Shown: one piece after another, positions 1-8,128 of the stretch
How the letters are laid out: every line of letters begins with the position of its first letter
Position numbering within the stretch: position 1 is the stretch's first letter
Made by a program: the position numbers and the translations under genes
The notes under the pieces: model-generated
What the model saw: the letters and a program-made list of their open reading frames with translations, nothing else
The model's database searches: none
What the model was told of the DNA's origin: nothing
From: Amycolatopsis sp. EV170708-02-1
GTDB taxonomy: Bacteria > Actinomycetota > Actinomycetes > Mycobacteriales > Pseudonocardiaceae
Assembly: GCF_022479115.1 (NCBI RefSeq)
Contig: NZ_CP092497.1
Location: 8,804,001-8,868,000 of the forward strand
Direction of reading: 5' to 3'
DNA: 64,000 nucleotides

Positions 1-356
1 GTGACGACGCCGTCGCCGACCAGCTCCGCCCGGTACGGCTCCGGCGCGGCCATGACGGGCCGCACCGCGATCGGGGCGCTCATCAGGTACTCCGGCGGGC
101 CGACCTCCCACTCGGGCGGCACCGTCTTCGCCACTTCCTCACGTGAACCGCTCACCTTCAACCACGTTCCGGGCTCGGACAGCGAACGCGCCCGGCTCGC
201 GACCGATCCGGTGCCGGCCAGCACATAGCGCACGCGGTGCCCGGGGCGCCCGACGTCGAGCCGGTAACCGTCCGGCTCGGCGACGGGGACACCGACGCCG
301 CGGGAGAGCGCCCAGCCGTGCACCCATGCCTTGATCAGCCCTGCCACCCCAGTCAT
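1..356 (-). CDS. GNAT-like acetyltransferase, N-terminal part (runs off window)
   Basis: Open minus-strand frame without a stop from an ATG at 356 to the window edge (about 118 codons seen). The protein begins with a helix containing AWVHGWALSRG, then PDGYRLDVGRPGHRVRYVL, a pattern I associate with the N-terminal half of actinobacterial GNAT-family N-acetyltransferases. The acetyl-CoA-binding half lies outside the window, so no catalytic motif can be checked. It is divergent from the GntR-type regulator starting at 422, with about 65 bp between the starts, so the regulator may act on it. No strong ribosome-binding site is visible before the ATG. The family assignment rests only on resemblance of the first 60 residues. 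Confidence 0.5.
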   Translation of the reverse strand, partial: MTGVAGLIKAWVHGWALSRGVGVPVAEPDGYRLDVGRPGHRVRYVLAGTGSVASRARSLSEPGTWLKVSGSREEVAKTVPPEWEVGPPEYLMSAPIAVRPVMAAPEPYRAELVGDGVV

Positions 357-421
357 CGTCAGAGGATGACATCCCGCACCGACAATTCCGGGCGTCCCGC
401 CGGGCCTGCGAGGATGGGGCC

Positions 422-1114
422 GTGGCCGACGACGAGCGCGAACAGGTGTGGAGTGCGACCGTCGATCATCTGCGCACGATGATCGACTCGGGCAGGCTCC
501 CCGCCGGGTCGAGACTGCCCGCCGAACGGGCGCTCTGCGAGCAGCTCGGGATCAGCCGCGGTTCGCTGCGGCAGGCGTTGCGGGTGCTGGACTCCATCGG
601 GTACGTGCAGGTGCGGCCGGGTTCGGGCACCTACGTCCGCGAGAACCTCGCCGAACAGCCGCTGCGCGGTTGGTTCTCCGAACACGAGCAGCTGGTCGAA
701 AAGCTCTTCGACCTGCGGACCACCGTCGAGCCGACACTGGCCGAGCGGCTCGCGCTCGACCACACGCCGCGCGTGCTCGCCCGGCTGGAAAGCACCGTCG
801 ACGAGATGGACCAGGCCGCCGCCGACGGCGACATGCTGCGCGTGATCGCGGCCGACGCCGAATTCCACCGGGTGATCGCGGGCAACGCCGGGAACGACGA
901 CGTCACCGATCTGCTGCGTTCGGTGCTCTCGCTGGTCGGCGAGGAGCGGCGGGCGGCGTTGCGGCTTCCGGGGCAGATCCGCAAGGCCGTCGACGAACAT
1001 CGCGCGATCCTCGAAGCGATCCGCCGGTCCGACGCGGCGGCCGCGCGGGAGATCACCTTGCGGCATCTGCTCGACGCCAAGACCTACGTCCACGACTACA
1101 CGACCGGGGATTGA
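422..1114 (+). CDS. GntR/FadR-family transcriptional regulator
   Basis: A 230-residue one-domain-plus-effector regulator. Residues about 8-75 form a winged helix (SRLPAERALCEQLGISRGSLRQ, then the wing VRPGSGTYV), the classical GntR DNA-binding domain. Residues about 85-215 are all-helical and match an FCD ligand domain, with the expected metal/ligand-binding Asp and His residues (for example AEFHR and DEHRAIL, then LRHL). FCD regulators usually respond to carboxylates. The start is a GTG at 422. The gene is divergent from the acetyltransferase fragment and is followed by a methyltransferase 78 bp downstream; a target in either direction is possible but not shown. Confidence 0.88.
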   Translation: MADDEREQVWSATVDHLRTMIDSGRLPAGSRLPAERALCEQLGISRGSLRQALRVLDSIGYVQVRPGSGTYVRENLAEQPLRGWFSEHEQLVEKLFDLRTTVEPTLAERLALDHTPRVLARLESTVDEMDQAAADGDMLRVIAADAEFHRVIAGNAGNDDVTDLLRSVLSLVGEERRAALRLPGQIRKAVDEHRAILEAIRRSDAAAAREITLRHLLDAKTYVHDYTTGD

Positions 1115-1156
1115 CGCTTTCTTGATGGCGCGATCGCCCTCGCGCGAGTATTGTTT

Positions 1157-1179
1157 TCAGAAGTTTGTGAAACTTCTGA
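1157..1179. promoter_or_regulatory. Perfect inverted repeat, candidate operator of the methyltransferase gene
   Basis: TCAGAAGTTT, spacer GTG, AAACTTCTGA: a perfect 10-bp inverted repeat with a 3-bp spacer, ending 12 bp before the GTG start at 1192. It is AT-rich compared with its surroundings and has no T-run after it, so it looks more like an operator for a dimeric repressor than a terminator. Confidence 0.5.
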
Positions 1180-1191
1180 CGGGGGTGTGCG

Positions 1192-2007
1192 GTGGAGAAG
1201 GTCCGGTTCACCGAAGAGAAGGCGACGATGCTCGCCACGCTGTACGGCCGGGCGCTCGACGCCCGCGGCGAGCGGCCGATCCTCGGCGACAAGGCCGCGG
1301 ACGAGGCCGTCAAGCAGATCGACTACGACTTCGCCTCGCTCGGCGTGAACGCCGACATGGGGCTGACCGTCGCGCTGCGGGCCAAGCCGATGGACGACTG
1401 GGCCGCGTCGTTCCTCCGGGCGCATCCGGACGCGACCGTCGTCCAGCTCGGCTGCGGGATGGACAGCCGCGTGTACCGCGTCGACCCGCCGCCCACGGTG
1501 CGGTGGTTCGACGTCGACTACCCCGAGGTCGTCGACCTGCGCGCCCGGATCTACCCCGAACGGGACGGATACCGGACCATCGGCTCGTCCGTGACGGACT
1601 TCGGCTGGCTCGACGAGATCCCGTCGGACAAACCCGGTCTCGTGATCGCGGAGGGGCTGACGATGTACCTGCGGCCGTCCGAAGGCGAGGAATTGCTGCG
1701 GCGGCTGATCGCGCATTTCCCGCAGGGCGGCGAAATGGTCTTCGACATCTTCAGCAGGCTGGGGATCAAACTGCAGAAGTTGAATCCCGTGGTCCGCAAA
1801 GCCAACGCGACGCTGTACTGGGGCATCGACGAGATCTCCGAATTGGAACGGCTCGGGCTGACGCTGTTGTCGAAGCTCGACTCGACGGACTACGCGACGC
1901 CTGAGGTGAAGGACCGGCTTTCCGGGTCGATGCGGGCGCAGTTGTGGTTCGCGGGACTGTTCCCGGCGTTCAAGAAGATGGGGCGGATCCTGCGGTTCCG
2001 GTTCTGA
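1192..2007 (+). CDS. LCMT/TcmP-type SAM-dependent O-methyltransferase
   Basis: A 271-residue class I methyltransferase of the leucine-carboxyl-methyltransferase-like group (COG3315), whose members O-methylate small carboxylates or polyketides. Visible SAM-binding elements are QLGCGMDSR at residues about 85-93 (motif I), WFDVDYP at 105-111 (acidic loop binding the ribose) and AEGLTMYL at 153-160. The substrate cannot be told from sequence. The start is GTG 1192. It follows a regulator gene and is preceded by a perfect inverted repeat at 1157-1179, so it may be individually controlled. It ends 11 bp before a long palindrome that probably terminates transcription from both sides. Confidence 0.85.
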   Translation: MEKVRFTEEKATMLATLYGRALDARGERPILGDKAADEAVKQIDYDFASLGVNADMGLTVALRAKPMDDWAASFLRAHPDATVVQLGCGMDSRVYRVDPPPTVRWFDVDYPEVVDLRARIYPERDGYRTIGSSVTDFGWLDEIPSDKPGLVIAEGLTMYLRPSEGEELLRRLIAHFPQGGEMVFDIFSRLGIKLQKLNPVVRKANATLYWGIDEISELERLGLTLLSKLDSTDYATPEVKDRLSGSMRAQLWFAGLFPAFKKMGRILRFRF

Positions 2008-2018
2008 AGGCCTCACGG

Positions 2019-2064
2019 CTCGTGAGTGGCAAGGACGGTTAGAACCGTCCTTGCCACTCACGAG
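2019..2064. repeat. 46-bp palindrome family A, copy 1 (likely bidirectional terminator)
   Basis: Two perfect 22-bp arms (2019-2040 and 2043-2064) with spacer AG. The left arm begins CTCGTGAGTGGCAAGGACGG. It lies between two convergent genes, 11 bp after the methyltransferase stop and 4 bp before the FBP-protein stop. The same element recurs at 15382, 29906 and 63652. Confidence 0.9.
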
Positions 2065-2068
2065 GCGT

Positions 2069-2569
2069 TCAGCGCGACTCCAGCACCCGCTCCACGAACC
2101 GGTGCAGCTTCTCCTCCAGCCGGAAGACGCGTTCTTCGAGCGACAGCGTTTCCGCCGGCTGCGGCACGTCCGACTTCAGTTCACCGCGGATGTACTGGCT
2201 GCACGCCAGATTCGCGCACGCGTAGATGCCGAGCGTGTTGCCCTCGCGGCCGAGTTTCCCGGCGCGGCGGCCGGAGAACAGCGCGATGTCGGAAAGCGGA
2301 TGTGTCGTCGTGCACAGGCCGCACATGTTGCTGAGCAGCACACGGCCCTTCGGCCGGGGCGCGGCGCGGAGGGACAACCCGACGGTTTCCCCGCGGTACG
2401 GCAGCACGAGATACGCCCTCGCGGCGGCCTTCGGATCGCGCCAGCCGAGGAATTCCCTTTTCTCCCAAGGGATCTCTTCGGGCCGGGCGGGCAGCGTGAC
2501 CCCCTTGGCCTCGCCTCGGGTGCAGTTCACGAAGGACGCCCTGATCTCGTCCTGGCCCAGCGGTTCCAT
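2069..2569 (-). CDS. FBP-domain zinc protein (EF-G-binding/FusB-like)
   Basis: A 166-residue protein matching the actinobacterial 'FBP domain' family, related to the zinc-binding C-terminal domain of FusB-type EF-G-binding proteins. The family signature is seen as DEIRASFVNCTRGEAK near the N-terminus, FLGWRDPKA at about 40-48, and a four-cysteine treble-clef zinc site: Cys83-x2-Cys86 and Cys118-x4-Cys123. The C-terminal 25 residues form a charged helix. FusB proteins release EF-G from the ribosome in the presence of fusidic acid; whether this protein does so is unknown. It is convergent with the methyltransferase and divergent from the adenylate cyclase at 2639. Confidence 0.8.
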   Translation of the reverse strand: MEPLGQDEIRASFVNCTRGEAKGVTLPARPEEIPWEKREFLGWRDPKAAARAYLVLPYRGETVGLSLRAAPRPKGRVLLSNMCGLCTTTHPLSDIALFSGRRAGKLGREGNTLGIYACANLACSQYIRGELKSDVPQPAETLSLEERVFRLEEKLHRFVERVLESR

Positions 2570-2638
2570 ACCCGCACGGTAACCACCGCGCCCGGGAACT
2601 GGCGAACCGTTTTCCGCCGGAGGTCATACGATCACCGG

Positions 2639-4132
2639 GTGCGCGGGAAGACGATGTCGAGCCGGTTCCGGCTGGTGCTCAGGACCAGTCTCGGCTTCGC
2701 CGCGCTCGGCGTCGGGTCCAGTGTGTGCGGCGCCGGTGTGGTGGCGTTGCTGCTGCTCCTGCAGGGCCTCCCGAGCGAGGTCGGCGACCGCGGCTGGATC
2801 CTCGGCGTCACCGCGGCCGGGATCGTCGCGCTGTCGCTGATCGTCGGCACCTTGTGGACGGCGTGGCTGCAGCGGCGCACGGCGGTCTGGTTCGTTTTCG
2901 GCCGCCCGCCGACGAAGGCCGAGGCCGCGCGGGCGCTCCGGCTCCCGGTCGACATGGGGATCGTGAGCGGGACGCTCTGGCTGATCGGCACGATCGTGCT
3001 CGGGTCACTCGCGCGGGTGCTCGGGTCCTGGATGGACGCGCTCGGGATGGCGCTGGTCATCGGGCTCGGCGGGCTGACCACGGTCGGCCTCACCTATCTC
3101 GCCGCCGAATGGGTGGCCCGGCCGGTGATGACGATCGCGCTCAAGGTGACCCCGCCGAAGGGGAGGCTCAAGGTCACCGTGCTGACCAGGGTGGTCGTCA
3201 CCTGGTCGCTGGCGAGCGGCGTCCCGTTCCTCGGCGTGCTGCTGGTGGCCACGCCGCCGGATCTCGGCCAGGGCGACCACGTCGCGAGCCTGATCATGAT
3301 CTCGGTGATCGGGCTGGGCGTCGGCGCGATCGGGACGGCGCTGCTCGCGAAGGCCGTCGCGACCCCGCTGCACCGTCTGCGGAGAGCGCTCGACGAGATC
3401 GCCCGCGGCAACAAGGAGGTCGTGGTCGAGGTCGACGACTCCAGCGAGATCGGCCTGCTGCAGACGTCGGTCAACGACCTCGCCGCCGGGCTGCGCGAGC
3501 AGGAACGGATGCGGGACCTCTTCGGCAGGCACGTCGGCGACGAGGTCGCCCGGCACGCGCTCGAGTACGGCGCCTCCCTTTCGGGTGACGTGCGCGAGGT
3601 GACGGCGCTGTTCGTCGACGTCGTCGATTCGACGGCCTTGGCGAGCCGCACCCCGCCCGAAGACCTGGTGAAGATGCTCAACCGGTTCTTCACCAGCGTG
3701 GTGCACGCGGTCGGGGCCAGGGGCGGGCTGGTCAACAAGTTCCAGGGCGACGCCGCGCTCTGCGTCTTCGGCGCCCCGACCCGGCTCGCGGACGCGCCGA
3801 CGGCCGCGCTTTCGGCCGCGCGGGCGATCCGGGACGCCGTCCAGGAGACCGGCGAGCTCGACCTCGGCATCGGGGTCGCGAGCGGCCGGGTCTTCGCCGG
3901 TCAGCTGGGCACCAGCAGCCGGTTCGAGTACACCGTCATCGGCGACGCGGTGAACGAGGCCGCGCGCCTGACCGAGTACGCGAAAGCCGCCGACGGCCGG
4001 ATCCTGGCGAGCGAAGCGGTGCTCAAAGCGGCCTTGGAGAGCGAGCGCTCGCACTGGGAGCCGTACGCGGAGCTGGAGCTGCGCGGGCGTCAGGAACCGA
4101 CGCACGCCTGGGCGGCGCTCAGCCAGGAATGA
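2639..4132 (+). CDS. Membrane class III adenylate cyclase with HAMP domain
   Basis: A 497-residue protein from GTG 2639 (GGAGG lies 15 bp upstream; ATG 2654 is an alternative). About six transmembrane helices occupy residues 12-235, followed by a HAMP linker (about 240-295) and a class III cyclase domain (about 318-480). All catalytic positions are recognisable: metal ligands Asp327 (LFVDVVDST) and Asp371 (FQGDA), purine-selecting Lys367 and Asp436 (VIGDAVN), and transition-state Asn439 and Arg443. The Lys/Asp pair indicates ATP rather than GTP as substrate. The architecture is that of mycobacterial Rv1318c/Rv3645-type cyclases, which make cAMP on the cytoplasmic face. Its 3' end overlaps the intended 3' end of the convergent fabH-like gene by 14 bp. 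Confidence 0.9.
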   Translation: MRGKTMSSRFRLVLRTSLGFAALGVGSSVCGAGVVALLLLLQGLPSEVGDRGWILGVTAAGIVALSLIVGTLWTAWLQRRTAVWFVFGRPPTKAEAARALRLPVDMGIVSGTLWLIGTIVLGSLARVLGSWMDALGMALVIGLGGLTTVGLTYLAAEWVARPVMTIALKVTPPKGRLKVTVLTRVVVTWSLASGVPFLGVLLVATPPDLGQGDHVASLIMISVIGLGVGAIGTALLAKAVATPLHRLRRALDEIARGNKEVVVEVDDSSEIGLLQTSVNDLAAGLREQERMRDLFGRHVGDEVARHALEYGASLSGDVREVTALFVDVVDSTALASRTPPEDLVKMLNRFFTSVVHAVGARGGLVNKFQGDAALCVFGAPTRLADAPTAALSAARAIRDAVQETGELDLGIGVASGRVFAGQLGTSSRFEYTVIGDAVNEAARLTEYAKAADGRILASEAVLKAALESERSHWEPYAELELRGRQEPTHAWAALSQE

Positions 4133-4165
4133 CGTCCGGCCAGCGCAGCACCGTCGAACCCCAGG

Positions 4166-5116
4166 TCAGCCCGGCCCGAAGGCCCCCATCACGACGCGGT
4201 GCCCCGGCTGGAGCGCCCCGTCCTTGGCCGCGTCGGCCAGGGCGATCGGGATCGACGCGGCGCTCGTGTTGCCCACCTTCTCGATGTTCGAATACATCAC
4301 GTCCTCCGCGAGCCCGAGCTGCTTCGCGCAGGTCTGCAGGATGCGGATGTTCGCCTGGTGCCCGATGAACCGGTCGACGTCCCCGATCATCCAGCCCGCG
4401 GAATCCAGTACCGCGCGCGCCGACTGGACCATCCGGGCGCAGGCGTGGCGGAAGACGGTCTGGCCCTGCATCACCAGATAGTGGTCACGCGGGTCGTCCG
4501 AACGGCGGTTCTTCGCGCCTCCCGCCTCGACCCAGAGCAGTTCGGCGAGTTCGCCTTCGCTGTGCAGGTCGAACGGGCCGAGGGCGCCGAGTTCGCCGGG
4601 GTCGCCCGCGCGCAGCAGGACGGCGCCCGCGCCGTCGCCGAAGATCGGCACCGTGCCGCGGTCTTCCGGGTCGATGAGCGAGGTGAAGACGTCGGCGCCG
4701 ATCACCAGCACCCGCTGCGCGATCCCGGCGGCGATCAGCCCGGCGCCGGTGGCGAGCCCGTAGACGAACCCGCTGCACACGGCGTTGACGTCGAAGGCGG
4801 CGACACCGTTCAGCCCGAGCTTCGTCGCGACCTGCGGCGCGCTGGCCGGGCACAGCTGGTCCGCCGTCGACGTCGCGAGCACGACCGCGTCCGCCTCGGT
4901 CTCCCCGGCCGAGGCCAGCGCCCTCCGCCCCGCCTCGACGGCGAGATCCACAGTGGACGTCCCGGGATCGACGACCCGGCGCTCGGCGATGCCGGTGCGC
5001 GAGCGGATCCACTCATCGGAGGTGTCCAGCCGCTGGGCGATCTCCTCGTTGCCCACCACGCGCGGAGGCAGCCAAGAGCCGAGACCGGCGAGAACGGCCG
5101 CCTGAGATGAGGGCAC
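4166..5116 (-). CDS. Beta-ketoacyl-ACP synthase III (FabH-like), frameshifted near its 3' end
   Basis: A condensing enzyme that would start an acyl chain from an acyl-CoA and malonyl-ACP. Counting from GTG 5116 (AAAGGA 7 bp upstream; preferred over ATG 5155), the catalytic triad is intact: Cys114 (NAVCSGF), His253 (GHQAN) and Asn283 (VGNTSA). The frame stops at 4166 after GAFGPG, but one base over it continues as GLTWGSTVLRWPDVIPG to a stop at 4119, which is exactly the conserved FabH C-terminus. Adding one C to the CCC run at 4175-4177 restores it. This is either a base-calling indel or a recent mutation. The gene stands alone, divergent from an Lrp regulator, so a role in housekeeping or in a secondary pathway cannot be decided. 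Confidence 0.85.
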   Translation of the reverse strand: MPSSQAAVLAGLGSWLPPRVVGNEEIAQRLDTSDEWIRSRTGIAERRVVDPGTSTVDLAVEAGRRALASAGETEADAVVLATSTADQLCPASAPQVATKLGLNGVAAFDVNAVCSGFVYGLATGAGLIAAGIAQRVLVIGADVFTSLIDPEDRGTVPIFGDGAGAVLLRAGDPGELGALGPFDLHSEGELAELLWVEAGGAKNRRSDDPRDHYLVMQGQTVFRHACARMVQSARAVLDSAGWMIGDVDRFIGHQANIRILQTCAKQLGLAEDVMYSNIEKVGNTSAASIPIALADAAKDGALQPGHRVVMGAFGPG

Positions 5117-5150
5117 CAAGAAATCCTTTCGCGGGGGAAATGAGAGGTCT

Positions 5151-5190
5151 GCCATTCACTTGTAAGCGCTACCATTCAGTAGACCCGTCA
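5151..5190 (-). promoter_or_regulatory. Direct repeats upstream of the fabH-like gene
   Basis: On the + strand CCATTCACTTG and CCATTCAGTAG occur about 20 bp apart, flanking GTAAGCGCTAC, a near-palindrome, just upstream of the preferred GTG start. This could be a regulator-binding region shared with the divergent Lrp gene. The evidence is only the repeats themselves. Confidence 0.3.
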
Positions 5191-5308
5191 GTTGTGTTCC
5201 GGGTCACAATTCAAAGAATTCTCACTTTCGCGGCGGCGTGACCCACGCCGCGTGGCGCCACGATCGGAGAACGGGCGCCGGGCGGAGCCGTCCGGATAGC
5301 CTGACCTG

Positions 5309-5782
5309 GTGCACACACCCGACCTCGACCGCCTTGACGTCGCCATCCTCGCCTGCCTGCAGTCCGACGCCCGCACGATCGCCGAGCACATCGGCGCGAA
5401 GGTGGGCCTGTCGGCGGCGGCCGTGCAGCGGCGGATCAAGCGGCTGCGCGAGGCCGGGGTGATCGAACGCGAGGTCGCGGTGCTGTCGCCGGCGGCGCTC
5501 GGGCTGTCGATGACGTTCGTGGTGATGGTCGAGATGGAACGGGAGAACCTCGCGGTGCTCGACGGGTTCCGCCGTCAGGTGCTCGCGGACGACAACGTCC
5601 AGCAGTGCTACTACGTCACCGGCAACGCGGACTTCGTGCTCGTGGTGACCTGCCGGGACATGGCGGATTTCGAGACGTTCACGCGGCGGATGTTCTTCGA
5701 CAACCCGAACGTGCGGCACTTCACGACGTCGGTGGCGATGGACCGGGTCAAGACCGGGCTGTCCCTGCCGCTGGAGCCCTGA
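5309..5782 (+). CDS. Lrp/AsnC-family transcriptional regulator
   Basis: A 157-residue protein with an N-terminal helix-turn-helix (DRLDVAILACLQSDARTIAE, then VGLSAAAVQRRIKRLREAGVI at about 30-52) and a C-terminal RAM/AsnC ligand-binding domain (residues about 65-150, with CYYVTGNADFVLVV). Lrp-type regulators form octamers or dimers of dimers and usually sense amino acids. The start is GTG 5309. It is divergent from the fabH-like gene with about 190 bp between starts, so regulation of that gene or of itself is plausible. A 79-bp three-arm repeat follows 4 bp after its stop codon and may act as its terminator. Confidence 0.9.
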   Translation: MHTPDLDRLDVAILACLQSDARTIAEHIGAKVGLSAAAVQRRIKRLREAGVIEREVAVLSPAALGLSMTFVVMVEMERENLAVLDGFRRQVLADDNVQQCYYVTGNADFVLVVTCRDMADFETFTRRMFFDNPNVRHFTTSVAMDRVKTGLSLPLEP

Positions 5783-5786
5783 GGGG

Positions 5787-5865
5787 GCTGAAGGACGCTT
5801 TCCCCGCGTCTCATGCGACGAAAGCGTCCTTCACCGCATCGCATGCGACGAAAGCGTCCTTCAGC
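5787..5865. repeat. 79-bp three-arm repeat family B, copy 1
   Basis: Starts GCTGAAGG and ends CCTTCAGC. The three arms are AAGGACGCTTTC, GAAAGCGTCCTTC and GAAAGCGTCCTTC, joined by two CCGC-containing loops, so either downstream arm can pair with the first. Flanking G5/C5 runs extend the outer stem. It lies just after the Lrp gene. Other copies are at 22576, 52034 and 56773. Confidence 0.85.
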
Positions 5866-6072
5866 CCCCCGATCCAAAGAGGACTGTCCGCCGTCACCAC
5901 GGGTATCGGCCCGAACGCAAGGGGTCTGTGCCCGGCGTTACACCACTATGGACATATGCAGCCGATAGCGTGAACGTGGCGACAGTCGCGTCATCCGGCC
6001 CGTGTCCGGCCATCTCCTCCCCGAGACGAAAAGTTCGCGCCGCGCGAACCACGAGAGCACTGAGGAGTGGCC

Positions 6073-6477
6073 GTGCACACCGACGCAATTCACCAGAGCC
6101 AGTTCGTTCTGCTGAACAACAGCAGCACGCCCGTTCTCTCCCGCCTGTCCTTCCACGCCGGCGAACCGTTCGCGGTCACCGTGTCGTTCCGGACCGAGCG
6201 CGGCCGGTGGGTCGAGTGGACCTTCGCGCGTGAGCTGCTCGTCACCGGTCTCACCGACCCCGCCGGGCTCGGCGACGTCCGCGTCCGCCCCGACCTCTCC
6301 GAGGACGAGGCGATGCTGACGCTCGAAATCGAGTCACCCGACGGCTATGCGTCGTTCGAGCTGGAGCGCGAGGACGTGGAGACGTTCCTCGAGTCCACTT
6401 ACGAGCTGGTCCCGCTCGGCTCCGAGAGCGAGCACTTCGACGTCGAAGCGCTGATCGAGGAGATCAGCAACGTCTGA
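6073..6477 (+). CDS. SsgA/SsgB-family sporulation and cell-division regulator
   Basis: A 134-residue SsgA-like protein (SALP), a family confined to morphologically complex actinobacteria and involved in septum-site selection and spore maturation; SsgB recruits FtsZ in Streptomyces. Family features visible are PVLSRLSFHAGEPFAVTVSF, then VEWTFARELLVTGL and the C-terminal FLESTYELVPLGSE with FDVEALI. I prefer GTG 6073 because GAGGAG lies 5 bp before it; GTG 6067 in the same frame is an alternative that would place the start inside that SD. The gene appears monocistronic: a 79-bp repeat precedes it and a strong hairpin follows 24 bp after its stop. Confidence 0.88.
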   Translation: MHTDAIHQSQFVLLNNSSTPVLSRLSFHAGEPFAVTVSFRTERGRWVEWTFARELLVTGLTDPAGLGDVRVRPDLSEDEAMLTLEIESPDGYASFELEREDVETFLESTYELVPLGSESEHFDVEALIEEISNV

Positions 6478-6500
6478 AAACTTTCCCGCGGCACGAAAAC

Positions 6501-6543
6501 GAAGGGCGGCCCGAGTGCGCTGGAGGCACTCGGTCCGCCCTTC
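6501..6543. terminator. Bidirectional hairpin terminator between ssg-like and S1 protease genes
   Basis: 18-bp arms with one G/T mismatch (GAAGGGCGGCCCGAGTGC and its complement) around loop GCTGGAG, followed by CGTCCTTTT. It sits between convergent genes ending at 6477 and 6557. Confidence 0.85.
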
Positions 6544-6556
6544 GTCCTTTTCAGGA

Positions 6557-7658
6557 TCAGCCGAGGACCAGGGAGGTCCCGGTCGCGGACAACGCCGGCC
6601 GGACCGGGAAGAAGTAGGTCACCGAGCTGTTCCCGCCGGACAACATGCCCTGGGCCTGGTTGCCCGCGATGAACGAGCCGCCGGAGTCGCCCGCCTGCGA
6701 GCGGACGTTGGTGGCGGTCATGCCGTAGACCGTGCCCTCGGCGTAGCGGACGGTCTGGTTCTTGGCGCCGACGGTGCCGCAGGTCCAGCCGGTGGTCGAA
6801 CCCGACTTGCAGACCGAAGCACCGGTGGCGGCCTCGCTCGAACCGCTCACCCGGGTGCCGTTGTTGATGACCCCGCGCGGCGTCCAGTTGCTGTTGACCC
6901 GGACGTGGCCGTAGTCGTTACCGGGGAAGCTCGCGCGGGCGAACGAGCCCATCGAGACCCGGTTGTAACCGGTCACCGTGCCCGGGCCGCAGTGCCCGGC
7001 GGTGAGGAAGCCGCCGTTGACCGAGAAGCCGATCGAGCACCGCGAAGAGCTGTTGATGTAGTAGGCGTCCCCACCGCGGACGTCGTATTTCAGGGTCGGC
7101 ACCGAAGTGGTCTCGACCACCGCGACGGCGGCCTTGTCCACCTTGGCCTTCTCCAGGTACGAGTCGACGACGCCGCTCTTGCCCGGCAGGACGTTCACCG
7201 TCACCCGGTTGGTTTTGGTGTCCACGCCCCAGCCGGTGATCGCGCCGTCCGCCGCGCGTTCACTCGCGTTCAGTCTGTCCACAGTGGAGTCGAGCTGGGC
7301 GGCCGAGAAGCGGACCAGTTCGGCTTCCGCGCCACTGGCGAGCACCTGGCCGAGTTTCGCCGCGTCCGTGACACCGACGCGGAGCTTGCCGGTGGCCTCG
7401 TTGTAGCTCGCGCCGCCGAAGCTGCCGGCGAGCGCCGAGGCGAGTGCCTGTTCGAGCGTGCCGGCGGCGGTCTCGCTCTGGATCCGGGCGAGTGCCTGGC
7501 CGGCGGTCAGGCCGAGGTCCCGTTGCAGGGCGGGGACCATCTCGGCGTTGAGCAGGGTGTCCGAAGATGCTGAGGTCGCTGCCGCGGGGTACCCGTGACG
7601 AGCGCGCCGGTGGCCAGTGCTGCCGTGGCGGCCACACCGAGGAGCTTCGTGATCTTCA
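6557..7658 (-). CDS. Secreted S1E serine protease (alpha-lytic/streptogrisin type), leader frameshifted
   Basis: A pre-pro-protease. The mature domain starts near YDVRGGDAYYIN and carries His (TAGHCG), Asp (GNDYGHV) and Ser (AGDSGGS) with paired cysteines typical of the family; the 130-residue region before it is an alpha-lytic-type pro-domain that acts as a folding chaperone. ATG 7658 (GGGAG SD) encodes a good signal peptide, MKITKLLGVAATAALATGAL, but this frame then leaves the pro-domain frame. Inserting one C near 7585 on the + strand joins them as VTGTPAAATSASSD, giving a normal signal-cleavage site. As it stands the protein cannot be secreted and processed. A base-calling indel is as likely as a pseudogene. 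Confidence 0.85.
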
Positions 7659-8128
7659 TGCTTCTCCCTCGTCATCACGCACGGCTCCGGTTCGCCATGC
7701 GATAGCCCTCCCCTGACGGGTGAGGGTTCTGGACTCCGGGGAAGCCCGCAATCCGGGTCGGCGCGGGATAGGTATACCCATTCTTCGGCAGCCGAATCCC
7801 CTGCTCCACGGGCGGCCACCTAGAGCAGGCACCCGGACGGACACGTCCGTAAGTAGGGTTTCGAGCAAATACCTTGCGTAGTCATTGCCACCCCCTGAAC
7901 GTGGGATGAATCGCCGAATCGGGTTGGTGGCCGACGTTTCGGGTGTCCGGTGATTTTCCAACCGATGATCCGTCAGGCAACCGGTGACGCTGCGTCCGCG
8001 AACGGCCTCAGGGGGTGCCCGGGGTGTCCGTGTTGGGTGGTTTACGACCCGGTAGGCAGTGCTTAGGCTCCGCAGGACAACGCACAAGATCGTGTCGGGC
8101 TCAGCGGGAACTCCCCACCGAGGAGCGC
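7659..8128. other. 470-bp divergent intergenic region
   Basis: Separates the S1 protease (minus) from the LAL regulator (plus). I see no convincing protein-coding frame; open frames through it have no family resemblance. It contains the 8-bp palindrome GGTATACC at 7771-7778 and probably both promoters, but no -10/-35 pair stands out enough to annotate. Confidence 0.4.

Noticed and set aside
2019..2064. Family A palindrome as an insertion-sequence end or MITE with target-site duplication
   Set aside because: No flanking direct duplication could be seen and there is no transposase in the window; mobility remains only a possibility.
6067..6072. GTG 6067 as the start of the SsgA-like gene
   Set aside because: It overlaps the likely Shine-Dalgarno GAGGAG at 6062-6067 that suits GTG 6073 better.
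8015..8128. Upstream in-frame extension of the LAL gene
   Set aside because: The extra residues are Arg/Ser-rich without homology and ATG 8129 has a good Shine-Dalgarno sequence.
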